From positions 12,141,976-12,205,975 of the forward strand of contig NC_051089.1 in the NCBI RefSeq assembly GCF_901709675.1: 64,000 nt of DNA. Reading direction: 5' to 3'. Under the pieces are notes generated by a model, which was not told the origin of the DNA, did not search any database, and saw only the letters and a list, made by a program, of their open reading frames with translations. Position numbers and translations under genes: made by a program. The stretch is from Syngnathus acus (Eukaryota; Chordata; Actinopteri; Syngnathiformes; Syngnathidae). Shown piece after piece: positions 47,901-59,759 of the stretch. The stretch's first letter is position 1, and every line of letters starts with the position of its first letter.

Positions 47901-50900
47901 ATAGTTGGAGATCGTGAGCCTGTCTAGTGACAGCATCGCCACTTCTAAAGGGACCAACTGGAAACCAAATCTCCATGATCGGGTCTAAAGTTTAAGTGTG
48001 AAGTTTGAAGTGAGTTTGAGTGAATGCGAGAGAGAGAGCGAGAGAGAGAGAGACAGAGAGTCAGAGACTTTCTATACTACACACCCCAAGAGGAAATTAA
48101 TTCATTCAAGCCATTGGGTCTACTTTTTCAATGTCTCTGCCTTGGTCAAATGACAAAGGTGTTTGTTCACTAGTGACAACATCCAAGAACGCTTTGTCTT
48201 TTGTCACCCTGACGTCCGTGTGACATCACGGTAAATTGCCCTATAGGATAATTGTAATGGATGGATATTTATTAAGCAAATTCGATTTGCCTACTGCAGT
48301 TGCCTGTGGAAGTGTCGTAAACTCTGTTAGTTAACGTTAGGGAGAGGACAAAAAGGAAGCATGAGTGGGAGAGCGCAGAAAGGAGGTCTGACCTTGGGGG
48401 AAGTACAGAAGAAAGCATAAAAGTAAAGATGAAAGCTATCGGTTCTTTTTTGTATACAAATGAAGTCTTTTCTTAACACATGCGCCTGTGGGATAAAAAT
48501 AAGCCAATGTGGTCTGAGAGTCGCCAGTTATCTGCTGTCAGTACTGCGTGATGACATAACCTGATGAGTGTTGCCTCGCTGGCTTTGAGCAGTGGGAGTC
48601 ACTTGACTAAACAATGCTTTGCAAAAACACGCCAATAACTTACAGTTATACCGCTAAAGCAATTTTCACCTGAAAATTGTTGTGAAAAACATATCCTCAC
48701 ATTAGATGAAAAGTTTCTTTCCAATGATAAAATCCTTGCTGTGCAAGAATTGCACATATACACATAATATTTCCTCCCAAAGCTTCGGGCAGGCTTTGTA
48801 ACCCAAATAGTGGAGCAAAATCCAAACAACTGCATTCTTACTGTGTCTTGACAATCACTCACACGTAATCAAAAGGCTGAAAATCCATCGCATGACAATA
48901 TTCGCGCCTATTCATGAGAAGAGGAGGCTCTTATCGCCATGGAAACATAATCTATACTTTCACCAAGCTGAGGAACGGTGGCAGTGTGGATATAAATATT
49001 TGGTGTCTATTATTAGCCGCAATGCCAATATTGACGCTCTGCTATCAATTACAGGTAAGCGTTTTTAGGTCAGACTTGCCATGTGACATGTTATTGGAGG
49101 AGCTAAGTACTATTCAAACATTGATGAAGTTGAGTTTAAATTGTGTGACAGACAAGTGCCACTGTTCCATTCTGAAATGGAAAACCTAACATTAAATTAC
49201 ACGTGGGAGGTTTTGTACCTTCTAGATCTGGGGTGAGCAAATCATTTTCGCCATGTGAGGTCCATGCCAGCATGCTAACCTCAAAGGTGTTCCACAATAA
49301 TGCAATCTATTTATATAAAACATTGATTTGCCTAATCTTCTACATGCATAAATACACATTTGCATAAAAACACATTTTAAGCAAATTATTAGCGGTTGTA
49401 TGTCTGTAAGCTTTTAGGTTTAGCTTTTATCCCAAACATAAACTGAACTCATTTTTTTCCCCCACAAACGTTACCATAAAATACTATCATCGTATTTCTA
49501 TGCATGATTGAAATAGATTGCATAAAAAACAACAAAAACAAATATTTGTATTGTTAAAATATAAATACTACATTCAAAACTTGACTTCAATACAAGATTG
49601 AAACTCCTCATTCCTGTTCAAAATGGTGAAATAAACTCAAGGGCTCCCTTTTGCCAAATTGTGTCTTGTAGGATTTTGATAAAATTGTATGATTAAAAGG
49701 AAGCTAAGAAATGAATTGATCATTTTTTTATTATGACCTCCATCTGGATCCGGAATCAAAGTGTGGATCATTTTCATAACAGGGACTGATCACAAAAAGC
49801 CATGGACGCATTTTGACGAAATGTGTTATGATATCCAACAACAATTGATTTGCTCACGATCCAGGTACATAAATCTGAACCTGATCTCAATTAAAACTGG
49901 AAGATTTATATCTGGATATTTCTCAATATCTGGTGATGCATATTTGACCTATACATCTTCTCTCATCTCTTAACAGCAACACGTTTCTCACCACATCTAT
50001 TCGTTCCAGAGCACACTCATACCTTGGTTCCATCCACGCTGATGATGCGGTAGCTGTTGCGTGTGCTGTCGTAAAAATAGGAGACAGTGACGGCCTGTTT
50101 GCTGGCAGGGACCCAGTTCTTCTTGGTGCTTGGGTCAATTTGGAAGACATGGGCCCTGGTGGTGTAGATTGGCTGCTCCCTGAGGGGTTGGGACAGAGGA
50201 GAGGGACAATTGTGAGTACCATCACAGAACAGTGACTACTGACATAGCTTTGTACTGATTGAGAGGCACCCCTTTAAAAAGTTAGCCAGCCGGATACAGT
50301 TAAACAGAATCATGATACCTGCAGGCTCCTCCACCAGAAATCCAGAGAGACAGAAGCAAGCTGATAATGTAACACCAGCAAAAAGGCAACTCAAAGCTAT
50401 TCGCACATCAAGAAACAATCTCCTCTATGAGGTGACATAGTGTGTCCACATATCACATGTGTATCATCACATCGATTCTCTGGCAAAGGGATTTCATTTT
50501 TTCTTTTTCATCACAGGTCATATCGTAATTACGGTCATCCTGTCAAACTCTCGTCCCTGAGGACTGCGGTATTGCATGTTTTCGATGACGCTCTCCTCCA
50601 ACGCGCCCGATTCAAATGATCGGCTGATCGGCAAGCTCTGTAAACTGTTTCAATTCAAATTAAACAAAAATACCTCGAATATGTGAATTGAGAAAAAAAA
50701 AAGGTTTGGAACAATATGTATTGGGATTTTGAGAGCCTGGGACAGGCTGTTTAAAATGCTGTTGAAAGTGTATATATATATGTATATTTCAAAACATGGC
50801 GAGTCATGAGGTGACGGCTGTCAGTTGAACCGAACAAACGACGAGGATAGATATAAAAAAAAAAAAGAGAGAAAGCGCTAAAAGAAGCTAAAGCGGCTCA

Positions 50901-53900
50901 TCTTGACATTCCAACAAATGTGCAGTTTGCAATCGAATCATCCTGCTCTCTAACCTGTACATGACTCACTTGCTCATTCTTTCCTTTTCCCACTTCAAAA
51001 AGCGGCAAAAATGCACAATTTGCATATCCTTGCAAAGGAGTATAGATGGTTACTATTTCTGCATGCAAATTCAATACCACCACCTTTTAAACACTCCCTT
51101 CCTGCATTCCCACCTGTTAAAACCAATTTCACAGTGCTAAAAAAAAAAAATCACATTAAGGTTTTAACGAGCCCATACTCACTGACATCTATTTATGGTG
51201 CTGACTTTTCATTGTTTTTGGTCATATTCTGCCTTTCCACATGCTTACTACTACAAAACTGAAATTGTGAGCAAGAGACCCAAAAGAGATTCATCGCAAA
51301 CGTCAGCTGAATGTTAACAGTTGTGCCTGCTTGTGTGTTTTGGAATGTAAAATGATTTGTCATATTTGTTGCCATGCTTGTGACAGCCTTCATTCACATT
51401 CAAATCCACCCTGATATGAAGTTCTGTTGATGTTTTGCAGAAGTATTTGCTGCATTGGAGCATTCCTGCCAGTTCAAAAAGAAATTGTCAGACAGGGAGG
51501 GACTGAAATTCATGAGCTAATAACTTCCACGGGATTATAGTTCTCACAGAAATCAATGCGCGGTTTCCTGTTTAAAACTAATCTTATTGCTTATCTAATT
51601 TAAAACAAGGAAACCTGTTCAACGGATCACTGATGCTGCTTTGCCTGTGCGCGCGTACGCTGACCTTTACTGTGACAAAGTCAGAACCAGCTCACACTGG
51701 CGGGGAAGCAGGAGTAATAGGTCAATGGCGAACACATGGGTACACTCACACAACTGTCGGCAGATTGCAGTGATCTGCTTTGCTGAGATAAAAAGCATTA
51801 GCTTGATTGATTTTACTAGATTAAAAGAGGAAGTATAGTTGTCATTTTAGAGGTGAGGGAGAGGAAATATGCATCCATCCATGTTCTATGATGACTGGTT
51901 ATTTGTCATTCATGAGAGCACGTAATGGCAACCATTTGCACTGGGCGTCTTGCATTAACCCAAGAAACATATTTCAGTTTTTTTTTCCAAGTTGAGCAAA
52001 TTACAGCACACTTGGCTAGCCTAGCAGCAAGCACAAGAGTTTTCTCTTGCAGGAAATACCGCTCATATTTATAAATTGTAAACTTGAGTTGAAAATCCAC
52101 CAACTTAGATCAGGATGCTGAGGATAGTTAAACATTTTGTGACACTATCAATATAAAAGCTGACTATGTCGAGAGCAGGGACACAGTAGGTGTCCACAGC
52201 TGTCACTGCATGCATCAGTACACCAGCTTTGCACAGATGCAGGAAGGAAGAACCACCAGAAAGAAAACTCAATGCTATGGCTACCTATCTTGGCAAGACT
52301 GCATTTGCGACCTAATGGCAGCAGTTCCTCATCTAGTTAACTGCGACATGCTTACCCCGCTCCATCTGATGCATTAAATAATTTACAGGTGGGTGTGTGT
52401 GGTCTCAAGGGAACGCATTTGCGTTAGCCCGTAATGTACTTTCTAACAGCTCAAAGGCACATTGGTGATGCCATAAGGGGAGGGGGGGCATTCATGCCCA
52501 CAAAATCTGTTTCCCATCTTACTTTCTACAGTAACATCTGTAATTCAATCAAGAGGACTGAGGAGTGTTTGCTCCACAATTGAGTTTCGAAGATAAATGT
52601 GCCACAAGCAGGAAAATGAGTGATGGCCATCCAGGTTTTCTCGGACTTTATTCCTTAAAACTGAAGGTACAAAAACAATGTCAAACCAGTGTTCGTGATT
52701 GTTTTTTTTTAAATCTCCAACATGCATTGGGCTTTGCGTGTTGCTTCTTATACGACGTAACGCAGTATTATTCCGATTAATGCCGCGAGAGAACACCATG
52801 ACAATAGCAGCGACACATACACACATGCAAAATGGGTCAGCCAAGATATGATTTTAGCAACATCAACATGGGAGGTATAAACTGTGCTCGTGCTTGGAGG
52901 CAAGAACCTCAAATGCACATTGGTGTGAATGAGCGTGCGATACGTCAGGGAGAACAACGTTGACGTCGTTTCAAACCTCCCGGCGCAAAACAAAGCTGAT
53001 TGTCTCAATGAGGAGTTGGTGGTTTGGACGTGAGCTCGGAAACATTCGAGTGAACCACCTGCTGAGTGGGAATACATCAGTCAGGTTTGCACTGTAAACG
53101 CCAGACAAAAGCGAGACTCCACTGAGGACATCCGAGATGACGATACAAGCCCATGTTAGAACTGTGACTTCTGACAAATTGGATGAATTTGCATGGTCAC
53201 ACATCAATGGATAAGAGTTTTTTTTTTTTTTTCCAGCACAGTTACAAGCTGTTCTTCTGTACTTACTGCTGATGCTAAACAATATTTTCTTCATTATGAC
53301 ACATGCATAATAAACGCAGAATGCCTCCAAAATATGTCAGAGTGGAAGATAAAAGAACTAATTTGAGAAAGTCCTTGGGTTTAAAAAAAAAAAAGTAGGC
53401 AAACCCTTTTGAATGATCTGGATTTCTGCATAAATTGATTATAAAATGCGATTTGATCTTCATTTGAGTGACGACAGTGTATTTAAAAAGTTGCAAGAAC
53501 CAAATTTTTTATGCAACTGAGGTTTTATTTAACTTTCCTTCACCTTGATTCAGTGTGTGAATCAGCTCATCAAGCAAGCGAGAAGGCTCCGTTTTTCCAA
53601 CCATCAAGCACAGTGATCCCGCACAACAGCAACGAAGGCAGTGGGTCACAGAGGCCATCTTAATCGCTACGCAAGAGGACGTGAGAAGTCTCCAGTGTGG
53701 CACAGCATGGCAGCAGATGGCCTCCCAGGCCACAACCATCTGGCAGAGACTTCCAATCCGCCTTCAGCCTGTCTTCTTTCATTTACCCATGATTCCTAAA
53801 CACTAAGCGGTGCAGCCACTTTCCTTCTACACCTTCTCGGGTTGCTTACTGACCAGACAGAGAAGGCGTACTGAGATTAGGATTATAGTCTGCTCTCCAG

Positions 53901-54922
53901 GCGCGGTAGCGAGAGACCCAGTGCCACGTCACGTGTGAGACTAATCAATGAGTGTTTAGCCTTTCGATGTCAGTCTCTAGCCAGCCAGATTATCATCTAT
54001 CCCTGTGTTAGCGCTGCTCCCAGCAGGACTTACTTTAAATAGCAATACGCGGCTTGCATTTCTGTGGGTGCCTGTCAAAGGAATAGCTAAGGTTTATTCC
54101 CGAATACAAGGCAGTAAAAGTGTCCAACCTGAAAGGTACTGCAGATGTATTTTAAACGTTACGCTCTCATCATCAAGATGTATACATTTCTCCTGTCTTG
54201 AATCTGATTGTGTGATTAAATTGTTTTACTTTACTGACAAGTGACACTGAATTGTAAATTACACATGGGGATCAAATCAATACTAATGCGTCAAGGTCAG
54301 GAGGGCAGCAAAAGGTCACATGACGTCTGCGATTGTTAATCTATAACCACATTTAGTAACAAACGGGCCAAAGGGGCAAAACACTGACAACCAAAAAAGA
54401 AGAAAAGAAGAAATTAAAGTGGTGACACTACAAAAACCACCATCACTGGCACGGGGTCACTTATTTACACTACCTATTTCATTTCAGGTACCATTCCTAA
54501 AGATGTGAGGCCAACAACTTTTAACAGTTTAGGCTATGCAGTTTTGCAAGCCTACCCCTTGCCCAAGGCTTGCCAAACTGACATCGGAGCAGCATTGCAA
54601 AATTAGCATCTTTCTATCCTTGACTGCAATTCAGTGGGAGTTTGAGCTTCTTGTTGAGCTTCAAAATCTTGAAGTCTTTGAAGATTGGTAAACAAGTGAA
54701 ATTGGTATGGTTAAAGCTTTATCACTCTGACGCAACGGCTAAATAAAGCTTATGTTCAGGCTCAGTTCCACTGCGGCCCACTAGATAACTGTTCCCTGGC
54801 TTACGCGTGAACGCCTATTCTAGAGGTTCTCATCATGGAAAGACCTCTTGCTGCTCCAATGTCAATTGATGAGCCAGAGGCAAGAGAATTATATCACTAA
54901 CAAAATTGCAAATGCTGACGGC

Positions 54923-54974
<52 letters not shown>

Positions 54975-57035
54975 CCCCACACACTCACACATTAACTACA
55001 TGATGGTTTTCTGTCCATTTTTTAAGATCGAGATTTTGCATTCATATTGTCCTTGACATTGAATTGTGGTTCTAAAGAATGTAAAGAAATAGTTTGGCCT
55101 GACCAGACGTCTTGAGATGTCAACGACATGCTGGCAGTGAGTGAACGTAGGCGAGCGCGGCGTCACTATGTTGGCGACATGAGCTGAGACACTCACTCAG
55201 CTGCAGATGTATAGGGGGCAGTTTCATGACAGCACTGTGGATGACATTTCAAAGCATTTGGGTGAATACGCAGACCTCAAGTGAAGGAGTCACGACTGTG
55301 GGACTCGCTTTGGAAAATATGTGTGTTCTGGGAAAACAGGTCGTGCGGCATTCCCTTGACATTACTGGAGCCAGTCTCAGTCTCTTTCAGGGTTTCCCCA
55401 GAAAACTCGCTGAACGTGATGGTAGAGAAGCCAACTCGGTTTCATGGTGGCTGGGCTGCATTTGGAAATTCACTTGGACGCAGCATTCTGTTTTTAGTGC
55501 ATGCTCGGAGCCCATTTCCAAACGTACCCTTCATTTTAGCCAGTGTACTGCATTTATTTCCATTAGTTATTGGTTGGCCTGTCACGATAAATCTTTTGGG
55601 ATGTTACAGTATATTCACCCAGAAACCATCATGGTCATTTTTTTTTATTAAATGCACCCGATATACTGATGATAGAGCTATAAAAATGAGTGTGCATCCT
55701 TTTTGAGAGGAGTTATCTTTCGATTTTCAATGATATGGAACATTTGCATTGAAGTGTAGAACAATAAAATACATTGTATGAATAAAGATAAATTCGATGA
55801 AATAAAGATTTCGGCAACATATTAACAGTACATACACCACATCAAGTACTATTAAGCCAGGTTTTTCCTGCACAAGAGGAAACCCTGCATTTTACTCTAA
55901 CTGCCCAATTGCGACCCATTACTGGCATTTGAAAAACACACTTCTATGTATTATTGTATTTTTTTTTTCTCAATTCAAGGAAGAATTTATATTCATATGC
56001 CCATAAACAGTACTCTTACACAGTCAAAACATTAGGAACATCTCAGTAAGACACAGTGCAGTTCTATACCAATGCCAAAGTACAGTACGAACAATGACAA
56101 TAAACATTGCTATTTGGACACATTCCAGGATGTCAGTTGACTTCTGATTTGTTTGGATTTAGAACAGATTTTTCAAACAGATAAGATATCAAACACTTGT
56201 TAATGTTTTGTCAATCATAACTCTCAGGTTTGCAGCTATGTCAAACGTGTCGCCTCAAATAAATGCAAATGTGTATATTAAATTGATATCCATCTTAGGG
56301 TACATGCACTAACTAGTACACTCTGTCTTCACTAGTAAGACAAAAAGGACAATAATTAGGGTGACAACTTTAGTTGGACAACTACTAGTGAGGCAAACGC
56401 GACGACCGGGAATTTCGGCCGTAGTAGTCTTAACTAGAGCAGCATAGTAGTTTAGTAGTCAAGTTTTATTGCACACTAGCGGGGAAATAGTGGAATAAAC
56501 ATGACTAGTAAACCAGTCATTCTATTATTGTGCCCGAGTAATTCTGCAAGTCTATTAAATTGTCTCTCTTGAGAGGACAAAGCCAACTAATACAGGACCT
56601 TGACCTATCAATTCTGAATATAATGTAAGTGTATAAATCCAAATTGATAGCCAGTATCGATTTGGACCGCTGTTGGTCCAGAGACAGCATAAGCGAAAAT
56701 AGTAATCGAGTGCACCGTGGGTGTCCACAGCGACCTCCACACTTAATTGCAACACGCACGCACTCCCCGTGGGCAGAGCTGAATGACACAATTACCCCAA
56801 AAGCACATAACGTGTTATCGGAATTTCTGGTAAATCCACATTATAAATCTGCTTCAGTGGTGAAACATATTTTTATTCGCTATTTGGGGGTCACAGATGT
56901 AAAGTGAGGGAATTGCTAAAAATGATCATGCTGTGGTGCATTATCTTCACACCAATGAGGGAAATCGAAGGGAAGGTATTTTGAAAATGGGAGCAAGTGT
57001 CACAGTAAATCTGGATTGTAGCGTACTCACCCCAT
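35998..57035 (-). CDS. homer2: HOMER2, EVH1/coiled-coil scaffold protein
   Basis: Scaffold that binds PPxxF-type ligands (group I mGluRs, IP3 receptors, Shank) through EVH1 and tetramerises through its C-terminus. Nine coding exons on the minus strand (5' to 3'): 57035-57031, 50179-50023, 44617-44486, 44020-43928, 43373-43231, 41810-41654, 40990-40880, 38864-38784, 36186-35998. They join to 355 residues (human about 354). Exon 1 codes only Met-Gly (ATGGG|gtgagt, A at -3). The EVH1 domain occupies residues 1 to about 110 ([56 protein letters not shown]). A linker carries [20 protein letters not shown] at 130-149, the HOMER2-type signature. The rest is heptad-rich coiled coil (about 175-345), ending [12 protein letters not shown]. 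Introns 1 and 2 (6.8 and 5.4 kb) are the largest in the window. Confidence 0.97.
36187..38783 (-). other. homer2 intron 8
   Basis: A 2.6-kb AT-rich intron with A/T homopolymers (36448-36463, 37365-37383). No gene or clear repeat family recognised. Confidence 0.55.
38865..40879 (-). other. homer2 intron 7
   Basis: A 2.0-kb intron. Minus-strand ORFs at 40023-40256 and 40462-40806 have no recognisable domain and low-complexity composition. Nothing supported. Confidence 0.55.
40991..43230 (-). other. homer2 introns 5 and 6
   Basis: Intronic sequence on both sides of the coding exon at 41654-41810. AT-rich with a T-run at 42899-42909. No gene or RNA feature seen. Confidence 0.55.
43371..43425 (-). 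promoter_or_regulatory. Tandem and alternative splice acceptors of homer2 exon 5
   Basis: On the minus strand the acceptor reads CCCCAGCAGGAG, a NAGNAG tandem site that could add or drop one Gln before ESGRE. A further acceptor-like AAGCTTCAG|GCC lies 51 bp upstream in the same frame. Its use would insert 17 residues ([17 protein letters not shown]). Neither has a strong polypyrimidine tract. Confidence 0.45.
44618..50022 (-). other. homer2 intron 2
   Basis: A 5.4-kb intron. It holds a CA/CG-rich microsatellite at 44994-45031, A-runs at 46027-46044 and 46294-46315, and a GA-rich microsatellite at 48027-48062. Weak fish-repeat echoes appear at 47385-47440 (catccaatttctagacc) and 48254-48270. 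A CTGGGGTGAGCAAA motif at about 49227 looks like one end of a hAT element. No coding exon recognised. Confidence 0.55.
48027..48062. repeat. (GA)n microsatellite
   Basis: A GA-rich simple repeat with GC interruptions in homer2 intron 2. Confidence 0.85.
50545..50650. repeat. Diverged fish dispersed-repeat fragment
   Basis: Contains CGATTCAAATGATCGGCTGA and CGGCAAGCTCTG. These resemble the interior of a very common palindromic fish hAT-type MITE as I remember it. No terminal repeats are visible. Confidence 0.35.
54922..54975. repeat. (CTAT)n microsatellite
   Basis: About 13 uninterrupted tetranucleotide units in homer2 intron 1. Confidence 0.95.
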
Positions 57036-58811
57036 TGTAACGCGGAGATATTCCGGATTCGTTGGCTGCGTGCGCTATGCCGTGGCGCGAGGCGAACGCG
57101 AATCAAAGTCCACGATCTTCAGAGTTGAATGTTGTTCCCCTTCGAACAAGTGCCGTTGTCGCTTGTAGAAGAAAATCGCTGAGCACTTGTTTCTTTCGTG
57201 GTGTTGGAGGTTTCGCAAAGCTCTGTCTCCTGTTAACCAAGTTGTCACCTGCTGTGTTCACCCTCGTCACCTCCAAATTAAAAAACTCAAATAAAACAAG
57301 ATAGAAAACGTTCACCTCGATGCTCTCTTCAAAATGATCGCTGAATTAGTGGAGTTAATGTTGGCGTTTACCTGCCCGACTTTTGTTCCTCCTCCCCCCC
57401 AGTGAGTGGGCTTGAGTTCTACACGCGACACGCAACAGCAGCAGCAGCGACACGGAGCGGTTTACACCTGCTCACACGCCCACACTTTTTTTTGGGTGGT
57501 GGTGGGAGGGGGCGAACATAGCGCTCGAAAAGCTAGTGTTAAAGTAACAAATATCTTTTCAAGTATTTGAGTAATAACTTTATTATTTATATTTACTTTT
57601 AAAAATATTTGTGACCAATATAAATGCAAACAGATGCATTCGTTTTCTTGGAGGGGTAACCTCCAGATAGTAAGGATTGACTTCACAGTTCCTCAAAAAT
57701 AAATAAAAGATAGGACTGAATAATCTACATTTTTATTTTAGTTTAGTTTTTTAAATGCGAAGACTTCGTGAATCCGTGTGTGCCGAATTGCGAGTATGCC
57801 TTTTCCACTGGGGGCGCTGCAGGAATGATTACTTGCACACATAAGCTTATATTTTTTGTGCTTTGTCCTAAAATAAAATATCTTTCCTTAATTTCACTCT
57901 GTTCTCTTTGTATTTACATATATCATTTTGGTCTAGCAACATTTTAAAGTAATCTCGAAATAAAGTTGATTTGCATAGAATTGAGTGGCGTTGCGCACAA
58001 TAACCCCCCCCCCCCCCCCACACACACACACACACACGCACAATTTGCTGGTCAAACACATGCATTGTTCACAATTAATGCTTTAACGGGCGGCGACATG
58101 ATTAGTTTGCTTCTCTCAGGCACTTACATGACTTCCAGTGAGTGCTTGTCAGTTTCCAACAGAAAAAAAAATCTTTGAACTATTTAAATATATAGTCAAG
58201 GGTATATGTGCCACCCATGGGCATTAGTCACTCGACGTGTTTCACGTTGTTTTTAGCGTATTTCCTTTGGAAGTAACGTTTTTTTTCCTCATCCAAGTTG
58301 CAGGTGATCGCTGTCAAACAATTGCACGTGCGTGTGCTCCGGATCCTTTGGTATTCGTTTTGTTGTTTCCAGTCGGGACATTTTTAGCGTCGTACTATTT
58401 GTGTTGTGGACTCGTAGGGCTCCGTAGTGTGCTGTTTCGTAGTGTCCTCAGGTATGTTTTCAAGAAGTATTGCCAATAACTACTAGGTTGTTAGTTACTG
58501 ATTTGTTGTTAACAGGTTTGACGAATATTAAGCTGCATTTTGTCACCTTGTTGTTATGCTAGCTTTGTTGTTGAGGCTATCTACATTGCGCACACAGCCA
58601 GAGGCTAAATCTAACGCTTGTAAACAATCATGGTTAAAGCATTTATTCCACGAACAATATGGATTAATTCACCGTTTGTATCCTGGATTTATTTTCTGTA
58701 ATTGTTCATTATCAAACATGTAGACGATCTTTAACGAAAAGTATATACGTATATCTTTTTTTACAGTAATCGCCTTTGCCTCATGTTAACCAGAGTTTCA
58801 TTCATTTCAGA
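57036..58811. promoter_or_regulatory. Divergent promoter region of homer2 and ramac
   Basis: The start codons are 1.78 kb apart, head to head. The homer2 side (57040-57480) is CpG-rich with CAGCAG triplets near 57438-57450 and CACACGCCCACAC, a KLF/Sp-like motif. A C-run plus (CA)n microsatellite lies at 58004-58040. The ramac side has a candidate first non-coding exon ending at 58451 (tcctcag|gtatgt). Its 5' end is not determinable from sequence. Confidence 0.6.
58004..58040. repeat. Poly-C followed by (CA)n microsatellite
   Basis: A run of about 16 C passes directly into a CA array, between the homer2 and ramac promoters. Confidence 0.95.
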
Positions 58812-59418
58812 ATGAGCGAAACTACAGAAAAACCTCAAAGTTACGAGGAGATGTTCGCTAACAGGTTTTCTTCCGAGGACCAAGAATACCAGCAGTACGT
58901 GACCAGGCCAGCTGATCCGCCGCCTATCGTGGAGGACTGGAGAGGTCGTGGGGGAGGAAACCATCAAGGAAGAGATAGAAGGTAGAGTTGGTCAATATAC
59001 CAATATATATAATTAAACTTGTAAGTCAAGGCATCATCGTTAGAAATATTTCTGATGTGAAATTATAATCATTATGGTTAGCTGTAAATGTTCTAAATGA
59101 TTCCAATATAACAATTCAGCACTTTTTAAAATTAAGATCATAGCTTTTTACTTGCATTGCTGATTAGAAAAAAATAGTTGGATGCAAGTTCCAAGTTGTA
59201 AAGAGCAGTTGTTGATTTGTTTGCCTCCCTGTAGGTACCAGGACCGTCAAGGAGGTCGTGGCTCGGGAGAAGGCCAAGGTTGGAGGGGTGATCACCCTGG
59301 AAGAGGAAGGCATCAGAGGCAGCACCACGACCGATATAGGGAGCATGATCGTGGGTCTCAGTCAAACTCCTATCAGGGAAGCGACTCACATTACAAAAAG
59401 TCTTATGACAGATATTGA
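58812..59418 (+). CDS. ramac: RAMAC (FAM103A1/RAM), activating subunit of mRNA cap methyltransferase
   Basis: A small nuclear protein that binds and activates RNMT, the enzyme methylating the mRNA cap guanosine at N7. Two coding exons (58812-58981 and 59235-59418) give 117 residues; human is 118. The RNMT-activating segment is at the N-terminus: YEEMFANRFSSEDQEYQQYV at residues 11-30, then TRPADPPPIVEDWRGRGGG with the conserved PPIVE-W motif. The C-terminal half is Gly/Arg/His/Gln-rich (RNA-binding type) and ends YKKSYDRY. The start ATG follows the acceptor ttcattcag-like sequence at 58801-58810 by one base. An upstream 5' UTR exon ending at 58451 is inferred. AATAAA lies at 59741-59746. Confidence 0.93.
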
Positions 59419-59740
59419 TCTCAATCATCAGGATTTCATTATTTGTATATGTAGCAATGATGTACCTGTTACTTTCTTTTTTGACGTCTGACCAGTCTCA
59501 CAGTGTCAAGAATGTTTGTTTTCATCATGAGTTTATGGCATAGATTTGACTCATTTAAAAAGAAGTAGGAACATTTAAACAAGTACAGCAATAGGAAGGG
59601 GGAATACTAGGCCTGTTAATACGTGTGAGTTAGACATTTTACTGAAAACTGTAAGTGTACTGTTTCAATGAAATGAAGTATGTGGCTTCATGTGTGCTGT
59701 CTGTCAAGCTTGTTGAAGCTACTCACTACAGATCGTGATG

Positions 59741-59746
59741 AATAAA
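59741..59746 (+). promoter_or_regulatory. ramac poly(A) signal
   Basis: AATAAA, 323 bp after the ramac stop, followed by GT-rich sequence. Confidence 0.7.
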
Positions 59747-59759
59747 GTGGTGACTTGAT

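Larger units (their letters stand above)
50180..57030 (-). other. homer2 intron 1
   Basis: A 6.85-kb intron, where early regulatory elements would be expected. It contains the repeat fragment at about 50545-50650 and the (CTAT)n array at 54922-54975. ORFs of 99-141 codons (52545-53330, 55226-55706) overlap in different frames and show no domain, codon periodicity or splice context, so they are not annotated. Confidence 0.6.

Noticed and set aside
49220-49560. Complete hAT element starting CTGGGGTGAGCAAA
   Set aside because: Only the left-end-like motif is seen; no matching right end or 8-bp duplication could be found.
52545-53330. Overlapping minus-strand ORFs of 99, 109 and 119 codons in homer2 intron 1
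   Set aside because: They lie in different frames with no domain, no splice context and no amino-acid pattern of a protein family.
55226-55706. Two plus-strand 141-codon ORFs in homer2 intron 1
   Set aside because: Shifted frames of the same sequence, no recognisable motif, and antisense to the host intron. Chance openings are more likely.
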